Below the pieces are notes generated by a model. That model did no database searches, was not told where the DNA came from, and saw nothing but the letters and a program-made list of their open reading frames with translations. A program made the position numbers and the translations under genes. From an uncultured Desulfovibrio sp. (GTDB lineage: Bacteria; Desulfobacterota; Desulfovibrionia; Desulfovibrionales; Desulfovibrionaceae), in NCBI GenBank assembly GCA_900546145.1, contig URBN01000048.1, positions 1 to 12,122 of the forward strand: a stretch of 12,122 nt of DNA, given 5' to 3'. Shown here piece after piece: positions 1 through 5,897 of this stretch (within the stretch, counting starts at the first letter, position 1; each line of letters opens with the position of its first letter).

Positions 1-2
1 CC

Positions 3-422
3 GGGACAGGACAGAGGGGGTCAATTTTCGTTCGTTTTGGGGGTCACCAGAACTTGCGCTTGACAATTGTCAACCGGAAACACTGCCGGGAAGAAAAATT
101 CGCGACGATAGCCCACGAACTCGGACATCTTTTCTGCGGGCACCTTGGAAAACCTCTCATGGATTTGTGGCCGGATCGCAGTTCCTGCGATCTGCAGGTC
201 AGGGAGTTTGAGGCGGAAAGCGTCTCCTGGCTTGTATGTGCGCGCGCCGGCATCTATACCCCCTCGGAAAAATACCTCAGTGGATATCTGTATAAACATG
301 ATGAGATTCCCAGGATTAGTCTTGAAAGCGTGCTCAGGGCGGCGGGATGGATAGAAAAGATGATGTCCGGGAGCCTCCCTGTGCGGAAAGAGCTCAGGAT
401 AAAAGATGAAGATTATAAATAA
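3..422 (+). CDS. ImmA/IrrE-family (DUF955) zinc metallopeptidase, 5'-truncated by window edge
   Basis: The reading frame is open from the left edge to the TAA at 420-422, so only the C-terminal ~139 residues are visible. The zinc-peptidase signature AHELGH lies at 111-128 (His-Glu-x-x-His). About 35 residues later comes an acidic helix EFEAESVSWLVC, whose Glu is the expected third zinc ligand in ImmA/IrrE proteins. Family members usually cleave or inactivate a repressor and often sit in mobile elements or stress loci, next to a helix-turn-helix partner. Any partner would lie to the left of the window. A TTG at 54 could serve as a start, but the coding character of the upstream codons and the position of HExxH suggest it is internal. 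Family assignment is good; biological role unknown. Confidence 0.8.
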   Translation, partial: GTGQRGSIFVRFGGHQNLRLTIVNRKHCREEKFATIAHELGHLFCGHLGKPLMDLWPDRSSCDLQVREFEAESVSWLVCARAGIYTPSEKYLSGYLYKHDEIPRISLESVLRAAGWIEKMMSGSLPVRKELRIKDEDYK

Positions 423-916
423 GAATGCGGACGTTTTTATTTTTTTGCTGCGCTGTTCCTGTGCCGCATGCGGGCATGCAGCTGACATGGGCCGGGCATG
501 ATACAGGCGCTGCTCTTGGTGCGGGGGCCTCGGCCCCGCCTCCTGCTTCGGGTATCTGGAACGGTGTAAGCCGTACCGCAGACTTTACCGTACAGCGGTC
601 CTGCTGCCTTTCTGAAAAAAACTGTTTATGTGAGATGTCTGTTTTGTTATTCTGGCGAAAGAAGGCCTCTGGTGTCCGGGTGCCGCAGCTGCATGCTGGC
701 GGGGCTTGAGGGAACCCCCATTTACCCCTGTTTGTGTATTTTCCTGCCGGGGAAAAGGAGATCGCTGTCAGGCGGGTACGTACTGCCCTCCAAAACGATC
801 GCTTTCCGGACCCTCTTCGCCAGTAACGGGCTGAATACCGGCGACCCGAATTTGCCGGCTTTTTTATAAGGGGCGGAACTGCGGCCCGGGGACGTGCAGG
901 ATTCCCCAAACAGGGG
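423..916. other. gene-free stretch downstream of the peptidase gene
   Basis: I see no convincing gene in these ~490 bases. Open frames on both strands give Cys/Pro/Ala/Arg-rich translations without recognisable domains or ribosome binding sites. It holds a GC hairpin (GCGGGG at 521-526 with CCCCGC at 534-539, 7-nt loop, no T tract) and a terminator-like hairpin at 838-865. No tRNA-like element was noticed by eye. Confidence 0.55.
838..865 (+). terminator. weak rho-independent terminator candidate
   Basis: CCGGC (838-842) pairs with GCCGG (854-858) across an 11-nt loop and is followed by C and six T residues (860-865). The stem is only 5 bp, so this is a weak candidate. It would insulate the sigma-54 promoter from upstream transcription. 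Confidence 0.35.
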
Positions 917-928
917 AAAAATTTTTTC
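901..928 (+). terminator. terminator-like hairpin with T run
   Basis: TTCCCC (902-907) pairs with GGGGAA (913-918) around the loop AAACA, followed by AAA and six T residues (922-927). It could end transcription arriving from the left. It runs directly into the AT-rich dyad at 917-953, so it may instead be part of that regulatory element. Confidence 0.4.
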
Positions 929-953
929 AAAAAAGAAAAAAATTTTTCTCTTT
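917..953. promoter_or_regulatory. AT-rich dyad, possible upstream activator or nucleoid-protein site (copy 1)
   Basis: The block contains an inverted repeat of AAATTTTTTC against GAAAAAAATTT, ending in TTTCTCTTT-like sequence. A near-identical block is at 9675-9707, and both precede a sigma-54 promoter. The central G (935) is 98 bp upstream of the first base of the -24 element. Enhancer sites for sigma-54 activators typically lie about 80-200 bp upstream, so the position fits. The block is low complexity and could instead be an IHF-type or intrinsically bent site. Confidence 0.4.
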
Positions 954-1032
954 ACGCCAAATTCTCGCCTTTTCAGGGATTAAAAAAGTAAAAAATTAAT
1001 AAATTCAATATATTATCCGCATAATTTCTGAG

Positions 1033-1048
1033 TGGCACGCTTTGTGCT
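1033..1048 (+). promoter_or_regulatory. sigma-54 (-24/-12) promoter of the GRE operon
   Basis: TGGCACGCTTTGTGCT matches the sigma-54 consensus TGGCACrNNNNTTGCW at every defined position except the first T of TTGC. The invariant GG and GC doublets are correctly spaced. With C1047 at -12, transcription should begin near 1059, 55 bases before the GRE start codon. A sigma-54 activator (6701-8203) is encoded nearby, and a second similar promoter lies at 9800-9815. Confidence 0.88.
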
Positions 1049-1103
1049 TGATAAAGGGTAAATCTGTCTGCCCGGCATTGTTTATCTTCATCCCTTTATC
1101 AAG
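1047..1103. repeat. 12-bp inverted repeat spanning -12 to the Shine-Dalgarno site
   Basis: CTTGATAAAGGG (1047-1058) is the exact reverse complement of CCCTTTATCAAG (1092-1103). The arms are 33 bases apart. The left arm covers about -12 to -1 of the sigma-54 promoter; the right arm overlaps the ribosome binding site AAGGAG (1101-1106). If transcription starts near 1059 the left arm is not in the RNA, which favours a DNA operator. A transcript starting further upstream would fold into a hairpin masking the ribosome binding site. Confidence 0.6.
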
Positions 1104-1113
1104 GAGATGTCAT

Positions 1114-3567
1114 ATGAAAAGACCCATTATCCGCTTTGATCGGAATTCCGCGCCCGTACAGGGGCAGGGATACGGAATCAACTGGGATACCGTGGATTCC
1201 CGGTACACGAGCCTTCATGATTACCTGCTTACTGCTCCGCAGGTCATGGATCCTGAACGTCTGCGTTGTCTGCTGGATGTTTATGATGAGTTCGACGGCG
1301 AGCCAGTTATCTACATCAGGGCAAAACTCCTTGAGCGTGTGCTGCTGACAAAGAAAATTTTTCTGGACGGCAACCCCATTGTGGGAACGCTGACCGGCGT
1401 CCGCTGCGGCGTTTATGCCTATCCCGAGTGGAACGTGTCGTGGATTAAGGATGAAATGCAGCTCGCAAAAATGACATCCCTCGGCGAGATGAAGATTCCT
1501 CAGGAAACCGAGGAGCTGCTGGAAAAGGTGTACAGGAAGTGGAAGAACCGTACGTGCATCGCCCTGAACAACAAGATGTACAAGGCCAAGTACGGCGTGA
1601 ATCCCGCCCAGTATTCCAAGGCCGGCATGTATTACGATAACGTGAGCGTGGCTTCCGGTTCCGGCATCGCTGATTATCCACTGGCTCTTAACAGGGGACT
1701 CCGCTGGGTCGTGGACGACTTAAAGCGCCGCCTCGCCGAATGTCCGACAACACTGGAGAATAAAGAAAAGCACGACCTGTATCGGGCTATGATTGTGGCG
1801 ACAGAGGCTGTCATCGCCCATTCCCACCGCTATGCTGAGCTCTGCGAAAAAACGGCCGCGGAAACCGCTGATCCCCGTGATAAGGCAGAACTGCTGGAAA
1901 TCGCCGAGATCTGCCGCCGTGTCCCGGAATTTCCGGCACGCAACTTCCGTGAAGCCATCCAGTCCTTCTGGTTCATCCATCTGGCCATTGAAGTCGAGCA
2001 GATGGCCTGCGCTACTTCTCCCGGGCGTTACGGACAGTACATGTATCCTTTCTACAAAAAGGATATTGAGGAAGGGAAGCTCACAAGAGAGCAGGTTATC
2101 TCCCTGCTGAAGTTCCAGTGGATCAAGCACATGGAACTGGGCGAATACCAGGGCGGATCCTACGCGAAGACCCTTTCCGGCCACACGGGTCAGACTATCT
2201 CCATCGGCGGCGTTGACGCTGATGGCCGCGATGCCAGCACGGAGCTTGAGGAACTGCTTCTTGAGACGCAGATTCGCGTGCACGGCATTCAGCCCACGCT
2301 GACACTTCTTTATCATTCCAAACTCCCGCAGTCTCTCCTGAACAAGGTGGTCGACTGTATCCGGGGTGGATCCGGCCAGCCCCAGATCCTCAATAATACC
2401 GTGGTGATCGAACGCAATCTTGCCCGTTTCGCCCAGTACAAGGACGGCATTACCCTGGAAGACGCCCGCAACTGCGGCAACTACGGCTGTGTGTCCACCG
2501 GCATCTGCGGCAAAGGCAGCTTTATCACGCAGGAAGATCAGCCCTGTCTGGCCAAGACCATTGAGCTCATGCTCTATAATGGCAAGGATCCTTCCACCAA
2601 GAAAAAGGTCGGCGCCGAGACCGGCGACCCGTGCAGTTTCAAAACCTTTGAAGAAGTGTACGATGCCGTAAAGAAACAGCTCCGCCACCTCTTCACAATT
2701 TCCCGCCATCACTCCGATCTGAGCCAGATGGCACGCCTCCAAGTTGTCCCCAGCGTGTTCCGTTCCGTTATGCTCGATGGGTGCATTGAAAAGGGCATGT
2801 GCGAAGAGGCCGGCGGCACCCGCTATCCGCAGGTGAACCCCATTATGACTGCCGGCGTCGACGCGGCCAATTCCCTGCTGGCCATCCGGTACCTGGTTTT
2901 TGAGACGAAGAAGCTGACTATGGATCAGCTGTTGGAAGCCCTGAAGACGAATTTCGAGGGGCACGAAGACATCCGCAAAATGTGCTTCGAAGCCCCCAAG
3001 CATGGCAACGATTACCCCGAAGTCGAGGAGTTTGTGCAGCGTTTCTACCATGACGTGGATGAAATCCACAGTTCCATCGGGCCTGACTGCTTCGGATACC
3101 GTACGCCGCTTGACGCGTATTCCCTGTCCTACCACAACTACTTTGGCTCTCTTATGGGTGCACTCCCCACTGGCCGCAAGGCGGGCATCGCCCTTACCGA
3201 TGGCAGCGTTTCCGCCATGCCTGGAACGGACCACGAGGGTGTAACCGCGCTTATCAAGGCCGGTGCGGAAGCCATTGATACGGTGCGCTACGGCGCGAAC
3301 CACTTTAATGTGAAATTCCTGCCTTCAGCTCTGGAAGGACCTCAGGGAGCCAGAAATCTCCTGGCGCTCATCAAGACCTACTGTGACTATGGCGGTTCAC
3401 ATATTCAGTTTAACTGCGTGAGTTCCGCCACGCTGCAGAAGGCCCAGGATCATCCCGAGGAATACAAGGACCTTGTGGTGCGTGTGGCCGGTTTCAGCGC
3501 GTACTTCACGCGCCTTGACCGCGGGGTGCAGAACGAAATCATCAAGCGCACCGAGTACGTCTGGTAA
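1114..3567 (+). CDS. glycyl radical enzyme of unassigned specificity (PFL/HPAD-like)
   Basis: 817-aa glycyl radical enzyme. The start is ATG 1114, 7 bases after AAGGAG (1101-1106); an in-frame ATG at 1042 lies inside the -12 promoter element and is rejected. The glycyl-radical motif RVAGFSAYF is at residues 790-798, with G793 as radical site, 24 residues from the C-terminus as in the family. The active-site loop contains C459 in NYGCVSTG, with two further Cys at 454 and 465. The PFL-like segment GALPTGRKAG is present. Choline, glycerol and propanediol lyases/dehydratases, hydroxyproline dehydratase, isethionate lyase and 4-hydroxyphenylacetate decarboxylase carry Cys-x-Glu here; this protein has Cys-Val-Ser (S461). 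A simple eliminase assignment is therefore unlikely. A decarboxylase, C-C lyase or new chemistry is possible. Enzyme class certain, substrate unknown. It acts anaerobically in the cytoplasm and is activated by the next gene's product. Confidence 0.95.
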   Translation: MKRPIIRFDRNSAPVQGQGYGINWDTVDSRYTSLHDYLLTAPQVMDPERLRCLLDVYDEFDGEPVIYIRAKLLERVLLTKKIFLDGNPIVGTLTGVRCGVYAYPEWNVSWIKDEMQLAKMTSLGEMKIPQETEELLEKVYRKWKNRTCIALNNKMYKAKYGVNPAQYSKAGMYYDNVSVASGSGIADYPLALNRGLRWVVDDLKRRLAECPTTLENKEKHDLYRAMIVATEAVIAHSHRYAELCEKTAAETADPRDKAELLEIAEICRRVPEFPARNFREAIQSFWFIHLAIEVEQMACATSPGRYGQYMYPFYKKDIEEGKLTREQVISLLKFQWIKHMELGEYQGGSYAKTLSGHTGQTISIGGVDADGRDASTELEELLLETQIRVHGIQPTLTLLYHSKLPQSLLNKVVDCIRGGSGQPQILNNTVVIERNLARFAQYKDGITLEDARNCGNYGCVSTGICGKGSFITQEDQPCLAKTIELMLYNGKDPSTKKKVGAETGDPCSFKTFEEVYDAVKKQLRHLFTISRHHSDLSQMARLQVVPSVFRSVMLDGCIEKGMCEEAGGTRYPQVNPIMTAGVDAANSLLAIRYLVFETKKLTMDQLLEALKTNFEGHEDIRKMCFEAPKHGNDYPEVEEFVQRFYHDVDEIHSSIGPDCFGYRTPLDAYSLSYHNYFGSLMGALPTGRKAGIALTDGSVSAMPGTDHEGVTALIKAGAEAIDTVRYGANHFNVKFLPSALEGPQGARNLLALIKTYCDYGGSHIQFNCVSSATLQKAQDHPEEYKDLVVRVAGFSAYFTRLDRGVQNEIIKRTEYVW

Positions 3568-3601
3568 AAACGGTACGGCGCCTGCGGCATGCTGAAATAA
3601 C

Positions 3602-3641
3602 GGAACTGGCGGCAGCGGAATTTTCTCCTGCCGCCAGTTCC
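3602..3641 (+). promoter_or_regulatory. intercistronic hairpin between GRE and activase
   Basis: GGAACTGGCGGCA (3602-3614) is perfectly complementary to TGCCGCCAGTTCC (3629-3641), giving a 13-bp GC-rich stem with a 14-nt loop. No T tract follows, so it does not look like a simple terminator. It probably protects the GRE mRNA 3' end or attenuates transcription, letting the structural enzyme outnumber the catalytic activase. The 12-bp palindrome CCCGTATACGGG (3640-3651) overlaps its end. Confidence 0.6.
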
Positions 3642-3688
3642 CGTATACGGGCGGATTGGCGGGACGGCAGAGAAAGACGGAGGGGGGA

Positions 3689-4582
3689 ATGAGCCAGGGC
3701 ATGGTTTACAATATTCAGCGGATGTCAACGAAGGATGGTCCGGGCATACGGACGACGGTTTTCCTGAAAGGCTGTCCGCTGCGCTGCCTCTGGTGCAGCA
3801 ATCCGGAATCCCAGATTTCTTCCTCTCAGGTGCTTTTTTTCGCCAATCTCTGCACCGGTTGCGGTGCGTGCCAGATGATCTGTCCGACAGGAGCAGCAGT
3901 CATGAGAGGGGCTGTTTCTACACTTGACCGTGCGAAGTGCGGAAACTGCGGCAGGTGCGCGGAAGTCTGCCCCTCGAAAGCCAGGGAGGTAAGCGGTCGG
4001 CTCATGAATGTGGATGATGTCATGGGCATTGTTTTAAAGGACCGGCTTTACTATCTGAACTCAGAGGGCGGAGTCACTTTCGGAGGCGGTGAGCCGACAG
4101 CAGCCGGCGGTTTTTTGCTGGATCTGCTGCAGGCATCGGCCGATGAGGGCCTGCATACGACTGTGGATACATGCGGGTACTGTCCGGAAGATCGTTTTGA
4201 AAAAGTAACTGCCCTGGCTGACCTGTTTCTCTTTGACTGCAAACACATGGATCCCGGGCAGCATAAAAGGCTCACGGGCAGAGACAACGCGCTTATTCTG
4301 CGCAACCTGAAGACTGCCCTGCTTTCCGGAAAAGAAGTGCGTATCCGTATGCCCCTCATGCCGGATCTCAATGACAGCGAGGAAAATGTGGCAGCAATGG
4401 CGGATTTTTTCCTTCCTTTCCATCATGCCGAAATAGAAATCATGCCCTGTCATACTTTTGGTCACAACAAGTACCGGGCTCTTGGCAGGGAACTTCCTCC
4501 TGTGCGGCAGTATAGCCCGGAGGAACTGGCCCGCGTACGGGAACGGTTTAGCAGGCACGGCCTTTCCACCGTGCTCGCGTAA
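3689..4582 (+). CDS. GRE-activating enzyme, radical SAM with ferredoxin-like insert
   Basis: 297-aa radical SAM activase that would use S-adenosylmethionine and an iron-sulfur cluster to generate the radical on G793 of the upstream GRE. The signature CX3CX2C is C29/C33/C36 in KGCPLRCLWC, preceded by the activase hallmark DGPGIRTTVFLKGC. Two [4Fe-4S] ferredoxin motifs follow: C55/C58/C61/C65 and C84/C87/C90/C94. This double-cluster insert is typical of activases for non-PFL glycyl radical enzymes and absent from PflA. The SAM-binding GGE is at 133-135 in FGGGEP. The start at 3689 follows GGAGG (3679-3683) by 5 bases; ATG 3701 (M5) is a possible alternative. The gene lies 121 bp after the GRE and 31 bp before the selenoprotein gene, consistent with one operon. 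Confidence 0.95.
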   Translation: MSQGMVYNIQRMSTKDGPGIRTTVFLKGCPLRCLWCSNPESQISSSQVLFFANLCTGCGACQMICPTGAAVMRGAVSTLDRAKCGNCGRCAEVCPSKAREVSGRLMNVDDVMGIVLKDRLYYLNSEGGVTFGGGEPTAAGGFLLDLLQASADEGLHTTVDTCGYCPEDRFEKVTALADLFLFDCKHMDPGQHKRLTGRDNALILRNLKTALLSGKEVRIRMPLMPDLNDSEENVAAMADFFLPFHHAEIEIMPCHTFGHNKYRALGRELPPVRQYSPEELARVRERFSRHGLSTVLA

Positions 4583-4613
4583 CTACGGACGAAACAAGAA
4601 GGAGAATCTCTCT

Positions 4614-4907
4614 ATGTTTACCATAAAAATCAGTGATGAAATTCTGGATAAACTTCGCACCATGCTGGAGGACGAGGATGAGGGCACCGGCGTGCGCCTC
4701 CGCGAATACAGTATCGGCGGCGGCTGACACAGCAAAATCATGCTCGGTCTGGGCATGGATGAGGCTGATGAGGAAGAGGATGAGCAGATAAGCGTCAACG
4801 AAGTGCCTTTTATCGCGAGCAGAGACTTCCTCCTGAAGTACGGGAAAAATTTTGATCTGCATCTGGATGACGCCGGCCAGGTTATTCTGGCGGCGCTGGA
4901 CGCCTGA
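4614..4907 (+). CDS. HesB/IscA-like selenoprotein, TGA 4725-4727 read as selenocysteine (Sec38)
   Basis: 97-aa protein if the TGA at 4725-4727 is decoded as Sec. The ATG at 4614 follows AAGGAG (4599-4604) by 9 bases. Residues 1-37 end in VRLREYSIGGG. After the TGA the same frame continues with HSKIMLGLGMDEADEEEDEQ and ends at TGA 4905-4907. The join recreates the HesB/IscA core, in which GGC-S precedes a hydrophobic strand and acidic segment, with Sec replacing the first conserved Cys. A SECIS-like hairpin follows directly. HesB-like selenoproteins with Sec at this site are an established prokaryotic family. The protein has no Cys at all, so the C-terminal Cys-x-Cys of true IscA is missing and Sec38 would be the only soft metal or redox ligand. 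A role in cluster delivery, or in repair of the GRE or its activase, is inferred only from the operon. A plain nonsense mutation is the alternative, made unlikely by the SECIS and intact downstream frame. Confidence 0.88.
4725..4760 (+). promoter_or_regulatory. bacterial SECIS element
   Basis: Immediately 3' of the TGA, 4737-4745 pairs with 4751-4760 (about nine pairs including a T-G wobble and one bulge or wobble near the base) to present the apical loop GGTCT (4746-4750). The loop sequence is the one in the E. coli fdhF SECIS. The TGA-to-GGT distance of six codons (18 nt) is also identical to fdhF. This arrangement is what SelB recognises. Confidence 0.85.
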
Positions 4908-5003
4908 GCGCTGCCCGTACGGGCCAGGGCACGGCTCTCCTGCTGACGGGTACGTCAGAAAACCGGAGCTTTCCTGAGCACCCCATCGGGTTTTCATATG
5001 AGA

Positions 5004-5061
5004 AAACAGTTCCCTTCAAGAGCTTCCGCAGGAAACCGCTTGAAGGGAACTGTTTGTTTTT
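5004..5061 (+). terminator. strong rho-independent terminator of the GRE operon
   Basis: AAACAGTTCCCTTCAAG (5004-5020) is perfectly complementary to CTTGAAGGGAACTGTTT (5039-5055), giving a 17-bp stem with an 18-nt loop, followed by G and five T residues (5057-5061). It lies 96 bp after the selenoprotein gene and should separate the GRE operon from the TauE-like gene. Smaller palindromes precede it at 4913-4924 (GCCCGTACGGGC) and 4943-4958 (CTGACG, 4-nt loop, CGTCAG). Confidence 0.9.
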
Positions 5062-5113
5062 AGGCAGAGAGTCCCTGGAGAGCGTCAGTTCGTTTTGAAA
5101 AGACTTGCAGCCT

Positions 5114-5130
5114 TTCCCGTCTGACGGGAA
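5114..5130 (+). promoter_or_regulatory. small leader hairpin upstream of the TauE-like gene
   Basis: TTCCCGT (5114-5120) and ACGGGAA (5124-5130) form a perfect 7-bp stem with a CTG loop, 35 bases before the start codon. No T tract follows. It may be an operator or an mRNA-stabilising structure; no clear sigma-70 or sigma-54 promoter is visible around it. Confidence 0.3.
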
Positions 5131-5165
5131 CTCTGCAGGAACCCGTTACCGTGCGGAGGAAGTTT

Positions 5166-5897
5166 ATGGATTTTCCTTCAGTCATTGTCTTCATAGCCTG
5201 GCTTCTGGGAGGCTTTGTTTCCGGGCTCACGGGCATAGGCGGGGCCATGCTTGCCGTGCCTCTGGCAGCCATGTTTATCCCCATGCACGACGTCATACTG
5301 CTGAGCTGCATTCTGAACCTCGCCATGGATGGAACGCTCACGTGCATGTATCTCCGCCACTGCCGGTTTTCTGCGCTCGCACCTCTTCTGGCTGGCGCCA
5401 TTCCGGGCGCTTTCAATGGTCTCGTTATCCTGCAGGCTGTGTCAGGCCGGATTCTTCAGGGTGGCGTCGGGCTGCTTCTCCTTTCGTATGTGTGCTGGCA
5501 GTTTTTTGCCAGGAGGAGCGGACGGGAAAGAAGCTCCTGGGCCGTCGGAAGCATTGCCGGCCTGGGGGCCGGCGTGCTGGGTACGGCCATATCCTTTGAC
5601 GGACCGCCGGCCGGCGCCTATGCCCTCTGGTGCGGATGGGAGCCCCGGGAAGCGCTGGGGACGCTTGGCGTGTTTTTTGTCCTGCGCAGTCTGATAACCT
5701 GTTCGCTTCAGGCCTGGTCGGGGCTGTATACTGAGCAGATACTTACCTATGCGGCGTACGGATTCCCCGCCTGTGTGCTCGGCGTTCTCTGCGCTTTCCC
5801 CGTGGTCAGACGCGTGCGGGGTGAAATTTTTCGTCGATTCCTGATGGCTGTCGTCGCTGCTGGAGGGCTGGTCTGTCTCTGGAACTCTTTTCATTAG
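5166..5897 (+). CDS. TauE/SafE-family membrane permease
   Basis: 243-aa integral membrane protein with about eight predicted helices. It starts at ATG 5166, 5 bases after GGAGGA (5155-5160); a GTG at 5151 lies upstream of that ribosome binding site and is less likely. It shows the duplicated Gly-rich motif of the TauE/SafE (DUF81) family: GLTGIGGAMLAVPLA near residue 20, and GLGAGVLGTAISFDGPPAGA near residue 135. Family members export sulfite, sulfoacetate or other small organic anions, though many have unknown substrates. It lies 104 bp after the strong terminator of the GRE operon on the same strand. It is therefore a neighbour, and not clearly a member, of that transcript. Involvement in exporting an anion from the GRE pathway is inference. 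Confidence 0.88.
   Translation: MDFPSVIVFIAWLLGGFVSGLTGIGGAMLAVPLAAMFIPMHDVILLSCILNLAMDGTLTCMYLRHCRFSALAPLLAGAIPGAFNGLVILQAVSGRILQGGVGLLLLSYVCWQFFARRSGRERSSWAVGSIAGLGAGVLGTAISFDGPPAGAYALWCGWEPREALGTLGVFFVLRSLITCSLQAWSGLYTEQILTYAAYGFPACVLGVLCAFPVVRRVRGEIFRRFLMAVVAAGGLVCLWNSFH

Noticed and set aside
394..930. Open frames in the left intergenic region on both strands, including 425-709 (+)
   Set aside because: Biased Cys/Pro/Arg composition, no recognisable motif, poor ribosome binding sites, and overlap with hairpins and regulatory DNA.
1042..1113. Upstream ATG at 1042 as the GRE start
   Set aside because: It lies inside the -12 promoter element and upstream of the predicted transcription start; ATG 1114 has a well-placed AAGGAG.
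1720..3303. 527-codon open frame antisense to the GRE gene
   Set aside because: It is the mirror of a strongly coding GC-rich gene with full family motifs on the plus strand; the antisense translation shows no domain.
1114..3567. Naming the GRE as isethionate sulfite-lyase, choline lyase or hydroxyproline dehydratase
   Set aside because: Those enzymes have Glu two residues after the catalytic Cys; here it is Ser, and no matching pathway genes are adjacent.
4614..4907. Reading the small HesB-like gene as a pseudogene broken by a nonsense codon
   Set aside because: The downstream frame is intact and domain-like, the TGA replaces a conserved Cys, and a SECIS-type hairpin with correct spacing follows.
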